A stretch of 64,000 nt of DNA from Clostridia bacterium (lineage in GTDB: Bacteria > Bacillota > Clostridia > Oscillospirales > Acutalibacteraceae). The stretch lies in the NCBI GenBank assembly GCA_017409845.1, contig JAFQRY010000016.1, forward strand, positions 28,387-92,386. Reading direction: 5' to 3'. The position numbers and the translations under genes are program-made. The stretch's first letter is position 1; the number at the start of each line of letters is the position of its first letter. Positions 52,493 through 61,662 of the stretch are shown here, one piece after another. Below the pieces are notes generated by a model. It made no database searches and was not told the origin of the DNA. It saw nothing but the letters and a program-made list of their open reading frames with translations.

Positions 52493-52531
52493 GCAACACA
52501 TTGTTGCGTGACTTTTACGGATAAATATGCT
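52493..52531 (+). promoter_or_regulatory. Promoter with a small palindrome before the Xre-membrane gene
   Basis: TTGCGT (52504-52509) and TATGCT (52526-52531), 16-base spacer. GCAAC-N5-GTTGC (52493-52507) overlaps the -35 box and may be an autoregulatory site for the Xre domain of the gene that follows. Confidence 0.5.
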
Positions 52532-52559
52532 TTAATTTCGTTGTAAGGAGGTGCCGCCC

Positions 52560-54005
52560 ATGGCTAAAGTTTCAAAAAACATTAAAAAGCTCCGCACGGA
52601 AAGCAAAATGACTCAGGGCGAGCTTGCCGATAAAATCAACGTGACGCGTCAGACCGTTTCAAGCTGGGAAAACGACCGCACTCAGCCCGATATTGATATG
52701 CTCGAGCTTCTTGCCGAAGCCTTCGGCACGGGAATCGAGGAAATAATTTACGGTGAAAAAAGGAATGTCGGTCTTGAAGCACCGAAGCCCGACAGACGAA
52801 AGGCAATGAACATTGTTTTTGCTACTCTCGGTTCACTTCTGAGTGCAACGGGTCTTATAATAATCATCGTTTCATTCTGGGATAAGCTTCCCGATTTCTT
52901 TCTTGCTTTTCTCAGCTTTCTTCCGCTTTTGCTCGGCGGCACGATTGCGGCATGGGCATATACAAAAAAGAAAAACAGCATCGGCTGGAGCGAAGGCTCA
53001 TCCGTTGCATGGGTTGCAGGTCTTGTTGCAACCTTCTGTCTTGTTGTTGCCATGTTCAGTATTGATATTGACCCGTATTTGTCAATAATCGGGCTTTCCG
53101 CAATGATATTGCCGATTGCATTCATAATGAATTCCGTTTTTCCGTTAACTGTCTATTTCGGAATAACAACCTTTTACATTTCAAACGAAATATATTTCGG
53201 GCTCAACGCTTTTACCGCAATTTCGGGTCTGCTGATGTTTGCTGCAGGTCTTATTTACGTTATAAAGCAGCCTAAAGATGACTACAGACGCAAATATTCA
53301 ACCTGGCTTGTGCTTGTTTCCGCTTCGGTTATCTCTGTTTTTTTAGCCGAAGATACCGCAAAAACAGCCGAAGCACCCACTCTTCTGTGCATGCTTCTCG
53401 GGATTCTTATTGCACTCTACGCCGCTGACAACGGCGAAAGGTCTGCATATCCGTTCAGGTTTATCTGCGTTCCCGCAATCTCGGTTATTCTTTGTGCACT
53501 CTGCATTTATCCCGAAGACTTCATAAGAGGCTCATATTATATTTCTTCCGACCCTGCACTGAGTTTTCCGGGCACAGCACCGTTCGTTTCGGCAATCATC
53601 ATTGCGCTCGGTATTATCGCAGGCAAAAAAAGCTTTTCAAAAAATCCTGCAAAAACCTCATTTGTTATTCTCGCTTCCCTTTCCGCCGCACTCTGCACGG
53701 TCTGTTCCGTCACCTCGGAATTTTTCAACCGCGATGCCGACAAGGCGGTAAGCATAATCATCACCCTTATCTCTTTTGTAGCAAGCATAACAGTCATTGT
53801 TGCAGGCATACGCAAAGCAAAGCTGCTGACGGTCAATCTCGGTCTGATTATGCTCTGCTTCCTTGTTTATCTCACGATTTTTGCAGGCAACTTTGATATT
53901 GTTTACAGCGGAATTGCGTGCATCATTATGGGCGGAATTCTTCTTTTCCTCAACTACAGGATGTCAAAATCCTTCAAAGCAAAGGAGGCGGAGAAAAATG
54001 CGTAA
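52560..54005 (+). CDS. Xre-type DNA-binding domain fused to a DUF2157-like membrane protein
   Basis: 481 residues from ATG 52560, AAGGAGGTG before it. Residues 1-65: HTH_3 (VSKNIKKLRTESKMTQGELADKINVTRQTVSSWENDRTQPDIDMLELLAEAFGTGIEEII). Residues 80-475: about 12 hydrophobic helices, the first part (FATLGSLLSATGLIIIIVSFWDKLPDFF) resembling DUF2157. A membrane-tethered transcription factor is implied. It overlaps a GDYXXLXY-like gene by 8 bases; DUF2157 and GDYXXLXY proteins commonly occur together. The sensed signal is unknown. Confidence 0.8.
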   Translation: MAKVSKNIKKLRTESKMTQGELADKINVTRQTVSSWENDRTQPDIDMLELLAEAFGTGIEEIIYGEKRNVGLEAPKPDRRKAMNIVFATLGSLLSATGLIIIIVSFWDKLPDFFLAFLSFLPLLLGGTIAAWAYTKKKNSIGWSEGSSVAWVAGLVATFCLVVAMFSIDIDPYLSIIGLSAMILPIAFIMNSVFPLTVYFGITTFYISNEIYFGLNAFTAISGLLMFAAGLIYVIKQPKDDYRRKYSTWLVLVSASVISVFLAEDTAKTAEAPTLLCMLLGILIALYAADNGERSAYPFRFICVPAISVILCALCIYPEDFIRGSYYISSDPALSFPGTAPFVSAIIIALGIIAGKKSFSKNPAKTSFVILASLSAALCTVCSVTSEFFNRDADKAVSIIITLISFVASITVIVAGIRKAKLLTVNLGLIMLCFLVYLTIFAGNFDIVYSGIACIIMGGILLFLNYRMSKSFKAKEAEKNA

Positions 54006-54540
54006 GTCAAAACCCGTTATTATTCTGCTTGCAATTCAGCTTATCATTGCACTTTCACTCGCTTTCATCAATCCCGTCTGCGATTTTATCGTAAGAAAAA
54101 AAGGTACGGAACACACATTTTCGGTTGATGATGCGTGGTTCACGGGCGATTTTGTGAACTACCTTGAAGCAAATTGTTATATTGATTTCCGTTTCAATTT
54201 TGACAGGCATAACTTTCACCCCGAAAATTATGCCGTTATAGCTACGGATGAAAACGGGATTTCTTATATATCGGCTCTTTCGGAAACGAAGCCCGAAAAT
54301 GGTGACTGGCTCGGCACCGAAGATAAGGATTTCGGATATTTCTGTTATTTTTCATCCGAAAAGCTTGATTATGATTTGATTGAAGCTGCCTTTGATATCA
54401 ACCCTGTATCGGATTTTGAACTGAGCGAAAAATATGACATAACAGTAAGTGTTTCGGTTTATAAAGGCAGAGCCGTTCTTAACAAATTTCTCGTTAACGG
54501 AATTGAAATTGAAGATTTTATAAGAAACACGGAAGGTTGA
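53998..54540 (+). CDS. GDYXXLXY-like exported protein
   Basis: 180 residues from ATG 53998 with AGGAGG. N-terminal membrane helix (VIILLAIQLIIALSLAFI), then an external domain with TGDFVNYLEANCYIDF in the place of the GDYxxLxY motif, YAVIATDENGISYISALSETKPENGDWLG and a C-terminal VYKGRAVLNKFLVNGIEIEDF. The motif is only approximate, so the family call is tentative. It presumably pairs with the DUF2157-like protein. Confidence 0.6.
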   Translation: MRKSKPVIILLAIQLIIALSLAFINPVCDFIVRKKGTEHTFSVDDAWFTGDFVNYLEANCYIDFRFNFDRHNFHPENYAVIATDENGISYISALSETKPENGDWLGTEDKDFGYFCYFSSEKLDYDLIEAAFDINPVSDFELSEKYDITVSVSVYKGRAVLNKFLVNGIEIEDFIRNTEG

Positions 54541-54545
54541 TAAAA

Positions 54546-55325
54546 ATGAAAAGCAATCTTATAAAAAAGCTTCCGAAAAACAGCCCGCTCACCAAAATCC
54601 CCTTCGGCGGTCTGACATCAAATATGCTCCGCATTCTTGCAATGTGCTTTATGATCTGCGACCATTTATGGGCGAAGGTTGTGCCCGGCAACGACTGGAT
54701 GACCTATGTAGGAAGAATGACCTTCCCGATTTTTGCCTTTATGATTTCAGAAGGCTTCATCCACACCTCAAATCTCAAGAAATACATATTCCGTCTGCTC
54801 GGATTTGCGCTCATTTCGGAAATTCCGTTTAACCTTTTCTATGGCGGAAGCTGGTTTTATCCCTATCACCAGAATGTTATGTTCACCCTGCTTCTCGGTC
54901 TGCTTGCGATAATGCTGATTGACAAGGCAAGAAAAGAAAAAACGAAAAAGCAAATTCTCAAAACCGTTCTGATTCTGATTCCGATTTGTCTTGGTGCTTT
55001 CATAGGCTTTCCCGACTACGGCTTCTGGGGCTTCCTGACGGTAGTCATGTTTTATCTCTTCCGCGATTTTCCGTTTGCCTGGCTTGCACAGCTGGTTGCA
55101 ATGGTGCTTATGAATCTCATCCTCTTTGAGGGTCAGCAGATTCCCGTTGAGCTTTTCGGAGAAACACATTACATTGCAACTCAGGGCTTTGCGGTATTTG
55201 CACTCATTCCAATCTGGCTTTACGGCGGCAGAAAAGGCAAGTCAAACAAAATCATGCAGTACGGCTTCTATGCATTCTATCCCGTGCACATGATATTGAT
55301 TTACCTTGCCGTAACCTATTTATAA
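54546..55325 (+). CDS. TraX-like integral membrane protein
   Basis: 259 residues, ATG 54546 with GGAAGG. TraX family pattern: LTSNMLRILAMCFMICDHLW, YVGRMTFPIFAFMISEGFIHTSNLKKYIFRLLGFALISEIPFNLF, and C-terminal YGFYAFYPVHMILIYL. About eight membrane helices. TraX acetylates F-pilin in E. coli; chromosomal relatives in Firmicutes are probably membrane acyltransferases with unknown acceptors. No conjugation gene is nearby. Confidence 0.85.
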   Translation: MKSNLIKKLPKNSPLTKIPFGGLTSNMLRILAMCFMICDHLWAKVVPGNDWMTYVGRMTFPIFAFMISEGFIHTSNLKKYIFRLLGFALISEIPFNLFYGGSWFYPYHQNVMFTLLLGLLAIMLIDKARKEKTKKQILKTVLILIPICLGAFIGFPDYGFWGFLTVVMFYLFRDFPFAWLAQLVAMVLMNLILFEGQQIPVELFGETHYIATQGFAVFALIPIWLYGGRKGKSNKIMQYGFYAFYPVHMILIYLAVTYL

Positions 55326-55337
55326 GGCGGTGTATAT

Positions 55338-55679
55338 ATGAAGCATAAACGCTTTTTGATTTCCGTTGCCGTTACGGCAGCAGAATTTGCGGTTTTTCTC
55401 GTATGGGGACTTAATTTAAACGGCGGAGACGAAATGGGCTTCGGACTGATCACAACCTATTTTCTCTTTCCGGTTACAACGCTTATTCTCTCCGCATTTC
55501 TTGCAAACGACAAGCTTGCTTATGTAATCCCCTTTGCCGTTATTATGTTTGCGGCACAGAATTTCATGCCCTTCTTTCTTTTCGGCTCATTTGAGGTCGG
55601 GCTGATTGCATGTTTTACTCTGATACCCGTTTTCATCGGCACGCTTATCGGGGCAGGAATAAAAAAACTGAAAAAATAA
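55338..55679 (+). CDS. Small membrane protein, unknown
   Basis: 113 residues with four membrane helices (LISVAVTAAEFAVFLVWGLNL, LITTYFLFPVTTLILSAFLA, LAYVIPFAVIMFAAQNFMPFFLF, VGLIACFTLIPVFIGTLIGAGI). No family recognised. AAGGCGGTG ribosome site; last gene of the 52.5-55.7 kb operon, before a terminator. Confidence 0.7.
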   Translation: MKHKRFLISVAVTAAEFAVFLVWGLNLNGGDEMGFGLITTYFLFPVTTLILSAFLANDKLAYVIPFAVIMFAAQNFMPFFLFGSFEVGLIACFTLIPVFIGTLIGAGIKKLKK

Positions 55680-55683
55680 ATTT

Positions 55684-55715
55684 CACGGGCTGTACCGGTT
55701 TCGGTACAGCCCGTG
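55684..55715. terminator. Bidirectional terminator
   Basis: Perfect 14-bp stem CACGGGCTGTACCG / CGGTACAGCCCGTG with loop GTTT, between convergent genes; T-rich on both sides (TGATTTCATTT; AAATTTATTTTTT on the minus strand). Confidence 0.9.
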
Positions 55716-55720
55716 TGATT

Positions 55721-56806
55721 TCATTTATTCATAAAGTCAAACAGTCCGTGCCAGTCATCACGGGAAAAATAGTGTCTGCCGTTTCTGTGGCATAAGCCGA
55801 CATTACCCTCGTTAAGATATTTTCCTGCTTTGAGATAATCATCATCCGTATAAACAAAGCCTTTTTTACCGTAAAGCTCATAAACCTCTGAGGATGCGGC
55901 ACAGAAAAGGAATTCAAGGTTGGGACCTGCCCAAAGATCCTCTGCCGCAGATGCAATATGCACTCTTCTCGGTGCAATGAGAGCAGACAAAAAATGCTGC
56001 TCAAACGGGGTTTCGTTATCCTTGCCGTAAAAGCTTTTGTAATTCTCGCAAAACCAGAATTCAAAACGGTCGATGATGTTACTGATCACTTCGTTGCCTT
56101 TTCCCTTACCACGGTTGAGGGAATCGCCGCTGCAGCCCGAGCAATTTGAATGTGCAGCCGCAAAACGGGTATCAACCGCAGCCGTCAGAAGTGCTGTCTT
56201 ACCGAGTCTCGAATGACCGCAGACACAGATGTTATCCTTATCAACCTCATCACGGGTCTGTAAAAAGTCCATAACACGCATTGCCGCCCATGCCCACATG
56301 GTAATCTTTCCGGGTGAATATGCGGTCCGCTCCTTGTTTTTATAAATCACACCTGCAAGTCCGTTGGTGAAATCGCCGTCATCACTCGTGACATTCTGAT
56401 AGCAGAAGGATGCACAGCCGAAGCCGTTGTCGATGATTTCCTCCGTCGGCATATATTTATCGGGCACATCGGGTCTGAAATTTATATGGACAAAGGTTTT
56501 GAATTTTCCTTCCTTACGGGGATAAACATATGTGACGGGGAAGGTAAAATCCTCGCCGCATACCCTTGCCGTTATTTCAAGCTCAATATAGCAGGCTTTG
56601 CCGGCACAGTATCTCAACAAATCTTCCTCAACAATTCTGAAGGATACGGCTTCGGGCTCATCGGGCATATAGCCGTATTCGCTTTCCTGCATCATACGAA
56701 GCACATCGGGACGGATTTTCTCCCACTCTTCAACGGTTTCAGCCCTTTTTCCGTTTATTTCAAGAGGTGAAGGAAGATTCAATTCTTCAAGTTTTTCTTT
56801 TATCAT
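55721..56806 (-). CDS. CE15-like (glucuronoyl esterase-type) alpha/beta hydrolase
   Basis: 361 residues without a signal peptide. The order resembles carbohydrate esterase family 15: Ser in CVCGHSRLGKTALL (about 199), oxyanion Arg beside it, SAAEDLWAGPNLEF (about 286; acidic member) and RNGRHYFSRDDWHGLF (about 347; His). CE15 enzymes cut the ester between lignin and glucuronoyl-xylan, but cytoplasmic relatives exist with unknown substrates. Residues 1-110 form an N-terminal extension. Monocistronic. Confidence 0.78.
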   Translation of the reverse strand: MIKEKLEELNLPSPLEINGKRAETVEEWEKIRPDVLRMMQESEYGYMPDEPEAVSFRIVEEDLLRYCAGKACYIELEITARVCGEDFTFPVTYVYPRKEGKFKTFVHINFRPDVPDKYMPTEEIIDNGFGCASFCYQNVTSDDGDFTNGLAGVIYKNKERTAYSPGKITMWAWAAMRVMDFLQTRDEVDKDNICVCGHSRLGKTALLTAAVDTRFAAAHSNCSGCSGDSLNRGKGKGNEVISNIIDRFEFWFCENYKSFYGKDNETPFEQHFLSALIAPRRVHIASAAEDLWAGPNLEFLFCAASSEVYELYGKKGFVYTDDDYLKAGKYLNEGNVGLCHRNGRHYFSRDDWHGLFDFMNK

Positions 56807-56850
56807 AAAATCACCATTATTCTGTAACAGATTTTACATATGGATTTTGC

Positions 56851-57065
56851 GGGCGATTCGTGAATCACCCCTACACTTCGTGCGGTGTTCTGAGCCTCAG
56901 CAACGGAAATACTGCCGTCAGAATATTCACAAAGTTTCACCCTTATATTTTCTGTTTTGCGTTAAGATTGACGCGATGTATTTCTGTTGCTGCGACGAAA
57001 AAGCGGAGGCAATATGTGTATATTGCCGAGCATTTTGAGCCTCAGCAACGGGAATACAGCCGTCA
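56851..57065. repeat. Cluster of dispersed intergenic repeats
   Basis: Between 56807 and 57127 no gene was accepted. There is a hairpin GGGCGATTC / GAATCACCC (56851-56870), and two direct copies of a 30-base unit that begins TGAGCCTCAGCAACGG and ends GCCGTCA (56891-56920 and 57036-57065, two mismatches). Between the copies are about 115 bases without clear structure. Short reading frames across it are repeat translations. Confidence 0.7.
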
Positions 57066-57072
57066 AGATAAC

Positions 57073-57114
57073 GCAAAAAAATAAAAGGCAGGGGTATATA
57101 CGCATACCTCTGCC
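57073..57114 (-). terminator. Terminator of the pgi-rpmF region
   Basis: Minus strand GGCAGAGGTAT / ATACCCCTGCC (one mismatch), followed by TTTTATTTTTTTG. Confidence 0.8.
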
Positions 57115-57127
57115 ACTTTATTTTGAC

Positions 57128-57310
57128 TTATGCTTCCTTAACAACTACCTGCTTGCCGTTATAGTAACCGCACTCGGGGCAAAGTCTGTGAGATCTCTTG
57201 TACTCACCGCAGTTTGAGCACTTTTCAAGCTGGGGAGCAGACATCTTCCATACGTTTGAGCGTCTCTTATCTCTTCTTGCCTTTGAAACTCTTCTCTTGG
57301 GTACTGCCAT
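57128..57310 (-). CDS. rpmF: 50S ribosomal protein L32
   Basis: 60 residues: MAVPKRRVSKARRDKRRSNV, WKMSAPQLEKCSNCGEYKRSHRLCPECGYYNGKQVV. A C-X2-C...C-X2-C zinc site identifies the zinc-binding form. AAGGAGGTGC precedes the start. Follows the yceD-like gene as in most bacteria. Confidence 0.97.
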   Translation of the reverse strand: MAVPKRRVSKARRDKRRSNVWKMSAPQLEKCSNCGEYKRSHRLCPECGYYNGKQVVVKEA

Positions 57311-57362
57311 GCCTAAGCACCTCCTTAATTTTGTGCTTTTATTAAACCGTCAGGTTTTTTCC

Positions 57363-57857
57363 TTAATTATCCAAAAGCTGCTTAAGTGCCGCAAGACGCG
57401 GATCAATCTCTTTTTCGCAGCTGCATGAACCTGAGTTAAGATCCTTGCCGCACTTCGGACAAAGTCCCTTGCAATCCTCATCACAAAGAAACTTTGCGGG
57501 AAGATCAAGAAAAATATCTTCGGTAACAAGCGGATCCAAATCAAAACGAAGCTCGTTGACAAGCAACAGTTCGTCATTCTTCTCATCGTTAAGATGAGTT
57601 ACGAGGGTGTGGAATATGTCAATTTCAAGCGGAATATTTATCGGCTTTGCACAGCGGTCACAATCCATATCGAGGATGAATTCCGCTTTTGCACGCAGCT
57701 CAACAATACCGGTATAGTTGCCTGCACTGCCGCTGACCTTTACGGGGGTTTTGAACGGCTTTGCACCGCTGAGCTCCTGACCCGATAAATCCAGCTCATA
57801 GCTGAATTCCCTGACCATTCCCTCATTGTTGAAAATAGGCTCTAATTCCAATATCAT
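57363..57857 (-). CDS. YceD/DUF177 family protein
   Basis: 164 residues. DUF177 features: DCDRCAKPINIPLEIDIFHTLV (CxxC in the middle), DPLVTEDIFLDLPAKFLCDEDCKGLCPKCGKDLNSGSCSCEKEIDPRLAALKQLL, where the Cys-rich turn can bind zinc. In other bacteria the family is linked to 23S rRNA maturation (known for YceD/DUF177 in E. coli and plants). It is 52 bases upstream of rpmF, the classic pair. Confidence 0.93.
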   Translation of the reverse strand: MILELEPIFNNEGMVREFSYELDLSGQELSGAKPFKTPVKVSGSAGNYTGIVELRAKAEFILDMDCDRCAKPINIPLEIDIFHTLVTHLNDEKNDELLLVNELRFDLDPLVTEDIFLDLPAKFLCDEDCKGLCPKCGKDLNSGSCSCEKEIDPRLAALKQLLDN

Positions 57858-57933
57858 TAAAATTCACCTGAAATCACGCACAAAATATTATAAATGTATG
57901 TGAGTGATTTGTCAACTAAAATTTCAAATTAAT

Positions 57934-58350
57934 TCAGATTTTTTCGCAGAAATCGAAAATTCTTGCGGGAAGATCTTCTTCATCACATGAAATTGTGAAT
58001 GTGAAATCCTGCTCTGCAATCTTGCTGAGCTCAGAAACCTTCTCAAGGAAGTTTGCAAGTGCCTCATAATCTCTGCCGCCGATTTTGAGAGTTGCATCAA
58101 CAAGGATATCGGTGATATCGTGGTCACCTGCAACAAGACCGCTGAGGAAGCCGTAGAATGCATCATAGCCGCTTACCTTATAGTAGTCAGTTTCAACAAG
58201 TCTTGCTCTGTAGTTAACATTATAAGTCAAAAGTCTTTCCTTCTCAACGCAGATAACGTTACCGTTTGACTTTTCAACAGCACCGTTTACAAGGTCGATA
58301 AGTCTCTTTGTTTTTCCTGCACCTTTGTTGCCGATAATAAGATAGATCAT
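57934..58350 (-). CDS. Small P-loop ATPase, unknown role
   Basis: 138 residues. Walker A GNKGAGKTKRL (residues 7-17), a second strand-Asp in TDILVDATLK (Walker B-like), C-terminal SCDEEDLP. No other domain. It starts 22 bases after pgi and shares its operon. Databases sometimes call such short proteins twitching-motility-like; I see nothing to support this. Possibly a nucleotide kinase-like or DNA-related switch. Confidence 0.75.
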   Translation of the reverse strand: MIYLIIGNKGAGKTKRLIDLVNGAVEKSNGNVICVEKERLLTYNVNYRARLVETDYYKVSGYDAFYGFLSGLVAGDHDITDILVDATLKIGGRDYEALANFLEKVSELSKIAEQDFTFTISCDEEDLPARIFDFCEKI

Positions 58351-58371
58351 TTTTTAAATCCTCCTGTGTTT

Positions 58372-59709
58372 TTATTTGAGTCTTGCTTCGAGCTCTTCCT
58401 TCTGTGCCTCATAGCCGGGCTTTCCGAGAAGAGCGAACATATTCTTTTTATAGCTTTCTACGCCGGGCTGGTCAAAGGGGTTAACTCCGAGAATGTAACC
58501 CGAAAGACCGCATGCCTTTTCGAAGAAATAAATCATCCAGCCAAGATTGTATTCATCCTGTCTGTCAATTTCAATGAGAATGTTGGGAACATCGCCGTCC
58601 GAATGAGCAAGAACTGTTCCCGCAAACGCCTTGCTGTTGACATAGTGAACGGTTTTTCCTGCAACAAAATTCAGACCGTCGCCGTTGATATCGTCAAACA
58701 TGATTTCGACATCGTTCTGAGGCTCGTTGACCCACATAACCGTTTCAAACAGCTTGCGTTCACCTTCCTGAATATACTGACCGAGCGAGTGAAGGTCAGT
58801 TGAGAAAATTGCCGAAGCAGGGAAAATGCCCTTGTTTTCTTTGCCTTCGCTTTCGCCGAAAAGCTGCTTGAACCATTCGCACCACATGGTCATTGAAGGC
58901 TCATAAGCTGCAAGCATTTCTGTTGTTTTGCCGCTTCTGTAAAGAATATTGCGGATTGCTGCATATTTGTAGCAATCGTTGGTCATTACATCGTCTTTTG
59001 AATAAGCTTCTCTTGCGTCTGCAGCGCCCTTCATAAGAGCATCAATATCAATACCTGCAACAGCAATGGGAAGCAGACCGACTGCAGTTAAAACGGAATA
59101 TCTTCCGCCGACATCATCGGGCACAACAAAGGTTTTGTAGCCTTCGCTGTCTGCAAGAGCCTTGAGAGCACCCTTTGATTTATCGGTTGTGACATAAATT
59201 CTTTTTACCGCCTCTTCTTTTCCGTATTTGTCTTCAAGAAGCTTTTTGAAGATACGGAAAGCAATTGCGGGCTCGGTTGTGGTTCCCGATTTTGAGATAA
59301 CATTGACTGAAAAATCCTTGCCCTCAACAAGCTTCATAAGTTCCGCAACAGATGAAGAGCTGATGGTGTTACCGCCGTAATAGATATCGGGAGTATCCTT
59401 TTTAACAAGGTTGTAGTTATTTGACTTTATGAATTCGATAACCGCTCTTGCACCGAGATAAGAACCGCCGATTCCGAGAACGATAAGTGCATCGGAATCC
59501 ATTTTGATTTTTTCGGCACAAGCCTTGATTTCTTCAAATTCGGCTTTGTCGTAATTAACGGGAAGGTCTGTCCAGCCGAGAAAATCGCTGCCCTTACCTG
59601 TTCCCTCATGAAGCATTGCATGTGCCCTTGAAACCTCGGGCTGCATTGCCTCAAGCTTCTCATCGCAGGCATAATCACCCGCATATCTGAGATTGAGTCT
59701 GATTGCCAT
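58372..59709 (-). CDS. pgi: Glucose-6-phosphate isomerase
   Basis: 445 residues from ATG 59709 (the upstream in-frame ATG lacks a site). Motifs: [58 protein letters not shown] (signature 1), [22 protein letters not shown] (signature 2). Interconverts glucose-6-P and fructose-6-P in glycolysis and gluconeogenesis. Length is normal for the short Firmicute type. Two overlapping promoters may serve it. Confidence 0.97.
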   Translation of the reverse strand: MAIRLNLRYAGDYACDEKLEAMQPEVSRAHAMLHEGTGKGSDFLGWTDLPVNYDKAEFEEIKACAEKIKMDSDALIVLGIGGSYLGARAVIEFIKSNNYNLVKKDTPDIYYGGNTISSSSVAELMKLVEGKDFSVNVISKSGTTTEPAIAFRIFKKLLEDKYGKEEAVKRIYVTTDKSKGALKALADSEGYKTFVVPDDVGGRYSVLTAVGLLPIAVAGIDIDALMKGAADAREAYSKDDVMTNDCYKYAAIRNILYRSGKTTEMLAAYEPSMTMWCEWFKQLFGESEGKENKGIFPASAIFSTDLHSLGQYIQEGERKLFETVMWVNEPQNDVEIMFDDINGDGLNFVAGKTVHYVNSKAFAGTVLAHSDGDVPNILIEIDRQDEYNLGWMIYFFEKACGLSGYILGVNPFDQPGVESYKKNMFALLGKPGYEAQKEELEARLK

Positions 59710-59753
59710 GTGTATGAACACCCCACTATAAAATGCCAAGAGTTATTTAGTTT

Positions 59754-59782
59754 ATTTTACCCTATTATAACATTCTTTGCAA
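59754..59782 (-). promoter_or_regulatory. Promoter of pgi
   Basis: Minus strand TTGCAA (59777-59782) and TAAAAT (59754-59759), 17-base spacer. A TATAAT inside the spacer could serve a second, weaker start. Nothing further was seen in 59783-59890. Confidence 0.55.
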
Positions 59783-59890
59783 CACCTAAAAGCAAAAAAT
59801 TTAAAAAATTTTTCATCTGCGGATTATATTGCACAAAAAACGCATCAAATGCGGAAACAAAAATATATTCCGCACCGCCACACTATTCTT

Positions 59891-59942
59891 TTATTACATT
59901 TCTGTAATAAATGTTGACAATAAAGAATATTAAAATTACAAT
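59891..59942 (+). promoter_or_regulatory. Promoter with inverted repeat before the lipoprotein operon
   Basis: TTGACA (59914-59919) and TACAAT (59937-59942), 17-base spacer. Directly upstream is the inverted repeat TTATTACA-TTTC-TGTAATAA (59891-59910), 8-base arms, a likely site for an activator or repressor. Confidence 0.7.
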
Positions 59943-59962
59943 TGAATCAAGGAGGTAAGAGT

Positions 59963-61660
59963 ATGAGGAAGAGAAAAGCAACAAAAATTACGGCAGCTCT
60001 TTTATGTGCTGCCTTGTCATTCTGCACATTTTTCGGATGCGATAAATCCGAAACGGTTCAGACTCCGACGGAGCCGACATCCGAAGCTCAGACGGTAACA
60101 ACCGAAGCATCAACCGTTCAAAGCGGCAGCGATACTCCTGTTTTTATGCTTGAAAAGCTGCCTGAAATCGGAGAATATGTTGACGATATCATCTGTAAAC
60201 GCAGATATGCTGAAACCCATGAAACGCTGACTCCGGGGGAAAACTACGGCAAGCTTATCCCGTTTGTCGGCACCTTCAGAAATTACCATTTGGTTGACTA
60301 TGAAACGGGTGAGTGGACTGACGATACATATTCCGTTTCAAAAATGGGTATTATGACCGATAAGGGTGAAATAATCGTGGATGCCGTTTATGATTGGTAC
60401 AATATCCGTAATCTCGATAACGGCGACTACATCATTGAGCTCACCTGTCAGGGAGACGACTATGAATCCACCGGTAAAAAGCTCTATTGCAACTCCGACG
60501 GCACTCTGGTCAAAACGGCTGAAGAAAATGTTTATTATAATTTCGACAGCTTCTCAGACGGTTATATCGTTGCAACAGACCGCAGCGAGGTTGACTGGGA
60601 AACCTCGACGGGTTCACCAAAAACCGTTTTATATGACACAAAATGGAACAAGCTTGCAGAAATCGAAAACAGTGAGCCCTGCTACGAAAATGCATATTCT
60701 GACGGATATATGATTCTTAACATTTTCACGGATTATATCCGCTGGGAACACGAAACATATTTTGTTGATAAAAACGGTAACATTGCATTTGAGGATGTTC
60801 ACCCCACAGATTACATCATAAACGGAAAAACAACCGCAAAAAAAGACGGAGGTTTATACGGAATTTTTGATGTCAGCGGTAAATGGATTGTTCAGCCGAC
60901 CTTCAGCGAAATGAGCAGATATGACGATTATTACATAGGCAAGAATTTCTGGGGTGCATCAATCTTCGATGCTGACGGAAAGCTGGTAAAATCAATCAAC
61001 GACAATATTGAAAATAAATATTTCAACACCTACGGCAACAGATTTTATCTTGAAGAAGGCTTCTATGATGACGAAGCCCAACGCTCATATTATGAATATA
61101 CCGACCTTGAAACAGGAAAGATAATCACCTGCAACGAAACGGGTCAGCCCGTTTCACAGCGTTTTGACGACACAGAATTTTTCTATTGCGATGACGGTCA
61201 GAACACATATATTGTCAATTTTGAAGGAAGAACTGTTGCAAAGCTTCCCGGCTGCGGCAATCTGTGGAAAATAAACGATAACTATTTTCGCATGATTGAG
61301 GGACACTGGGAGGATGCCACTCAGAAATACACCGTCTATTCCTTCAGAACCTTTGAAAAAGTATGGTCAGATACCATAGTCAACGAAGGCGACAGAGTTG
61401 ATATCTGGGATTATGACGAAAAATTTATTGTTAAGCGTTATACCCCCGAAGAAGAATACTACCGTGAATTTTCTCCGAATATGACAACCGATATCATTGA
61501 TGTTGCAACGGGCAAGCCGATACTCAGAGACCTTAAGGATTATATCGTAATCCCGGTCGGGGAAGACACCTATCTCTGCACCGCCGATGCCAATTACACA
61601 TATGTATATGCACCCGATATGACGGTGCTTATGAAAGTAAGAAACGAAAGGAACGACTGA
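59963..61660 (+). CDS. Lipoprotein with WG-type repeats
   Basis: 565 residues from ATG 59963 (AAGGAGG before it; a TTG seven codons upstream overlaps that site). Lipoprotein signal ITAALLCAALSFCTFFGC; the lipidated Cys is near residue 26. Thr/Glu-rich linker, then many strand-turn-strand repeats like GIMTDKGEIIVDAVYDWYNI, LYDTKWNKLAEIEN, GIFDVSGKWIVQPTFSEM, SIFDADGKLVKSI of the WG (beta) repeat type. Surface-exposed; ligand unknown. The PstS-like gene follows after 2 bases, so they are co-expressed. Confidence 0.78.
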   Translation: MRKRKATKITAALLCAALSFCTFFGCDKSETVQTPTEPTSEAQTVTTEASTVQSGSDTPVFMLEKLPEIGEYVDDIICKRRYAETHETLTPGENYGKLIPFVGTFRNYHLVDYETGEWTDDTYSVSKMGIMTDKGEIIVDAVYDWYNIRNLDNGDYIIELTCQGDDYESTGKKLYCNSDGTLVKTAEENVYYNFDSFSDGYIVATDRSEVDWETSTGSPKTVLYDTKWNKLAEIENSEPCYENAYSDGYMILNIFTDYIRWEHETYFVDKNGNIAFEDVHPTDYIINGKTTAKKDGGLYGIFDVSGKWIVQPTFSEMSRYDDYYIGKNFWGASIFDADGKLVKSINDNIENKYFNTYGNRFYLEEGFYDDEAQRSYYEYTDLETGKIITCNETGQPVSQRFDDTEFFYCDDGQNTYIVNFEGRTVAKLPGCGNLWKINDNYFRMIEGHWEDATQKYTVYSFRTFEKVWSDTIVNEGDRVDIWDYDEKFIVKRYTPEEEYYREFSPNMTTDIIDVATGKPILRDLKDYIVIPVGEDTYLCTADANYTYVYAPDMTVLMKVRNERND

Positions 61661-61662
61661 TA

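Noticed and set aside
54546-55325. Conjugative element because of the TraX-like protein
   Set aside because: No relaxase, type IV secretion or integrase genes nearby; chromosomal TraX relatives are common in Firmicutes.
56847-57217. Three small overlapping frames with EPQQRxYSRQ / LSLSNGNTAV words
   Set aside because: They are translations of the dispersed repeat unit, with no ribosome site or family.
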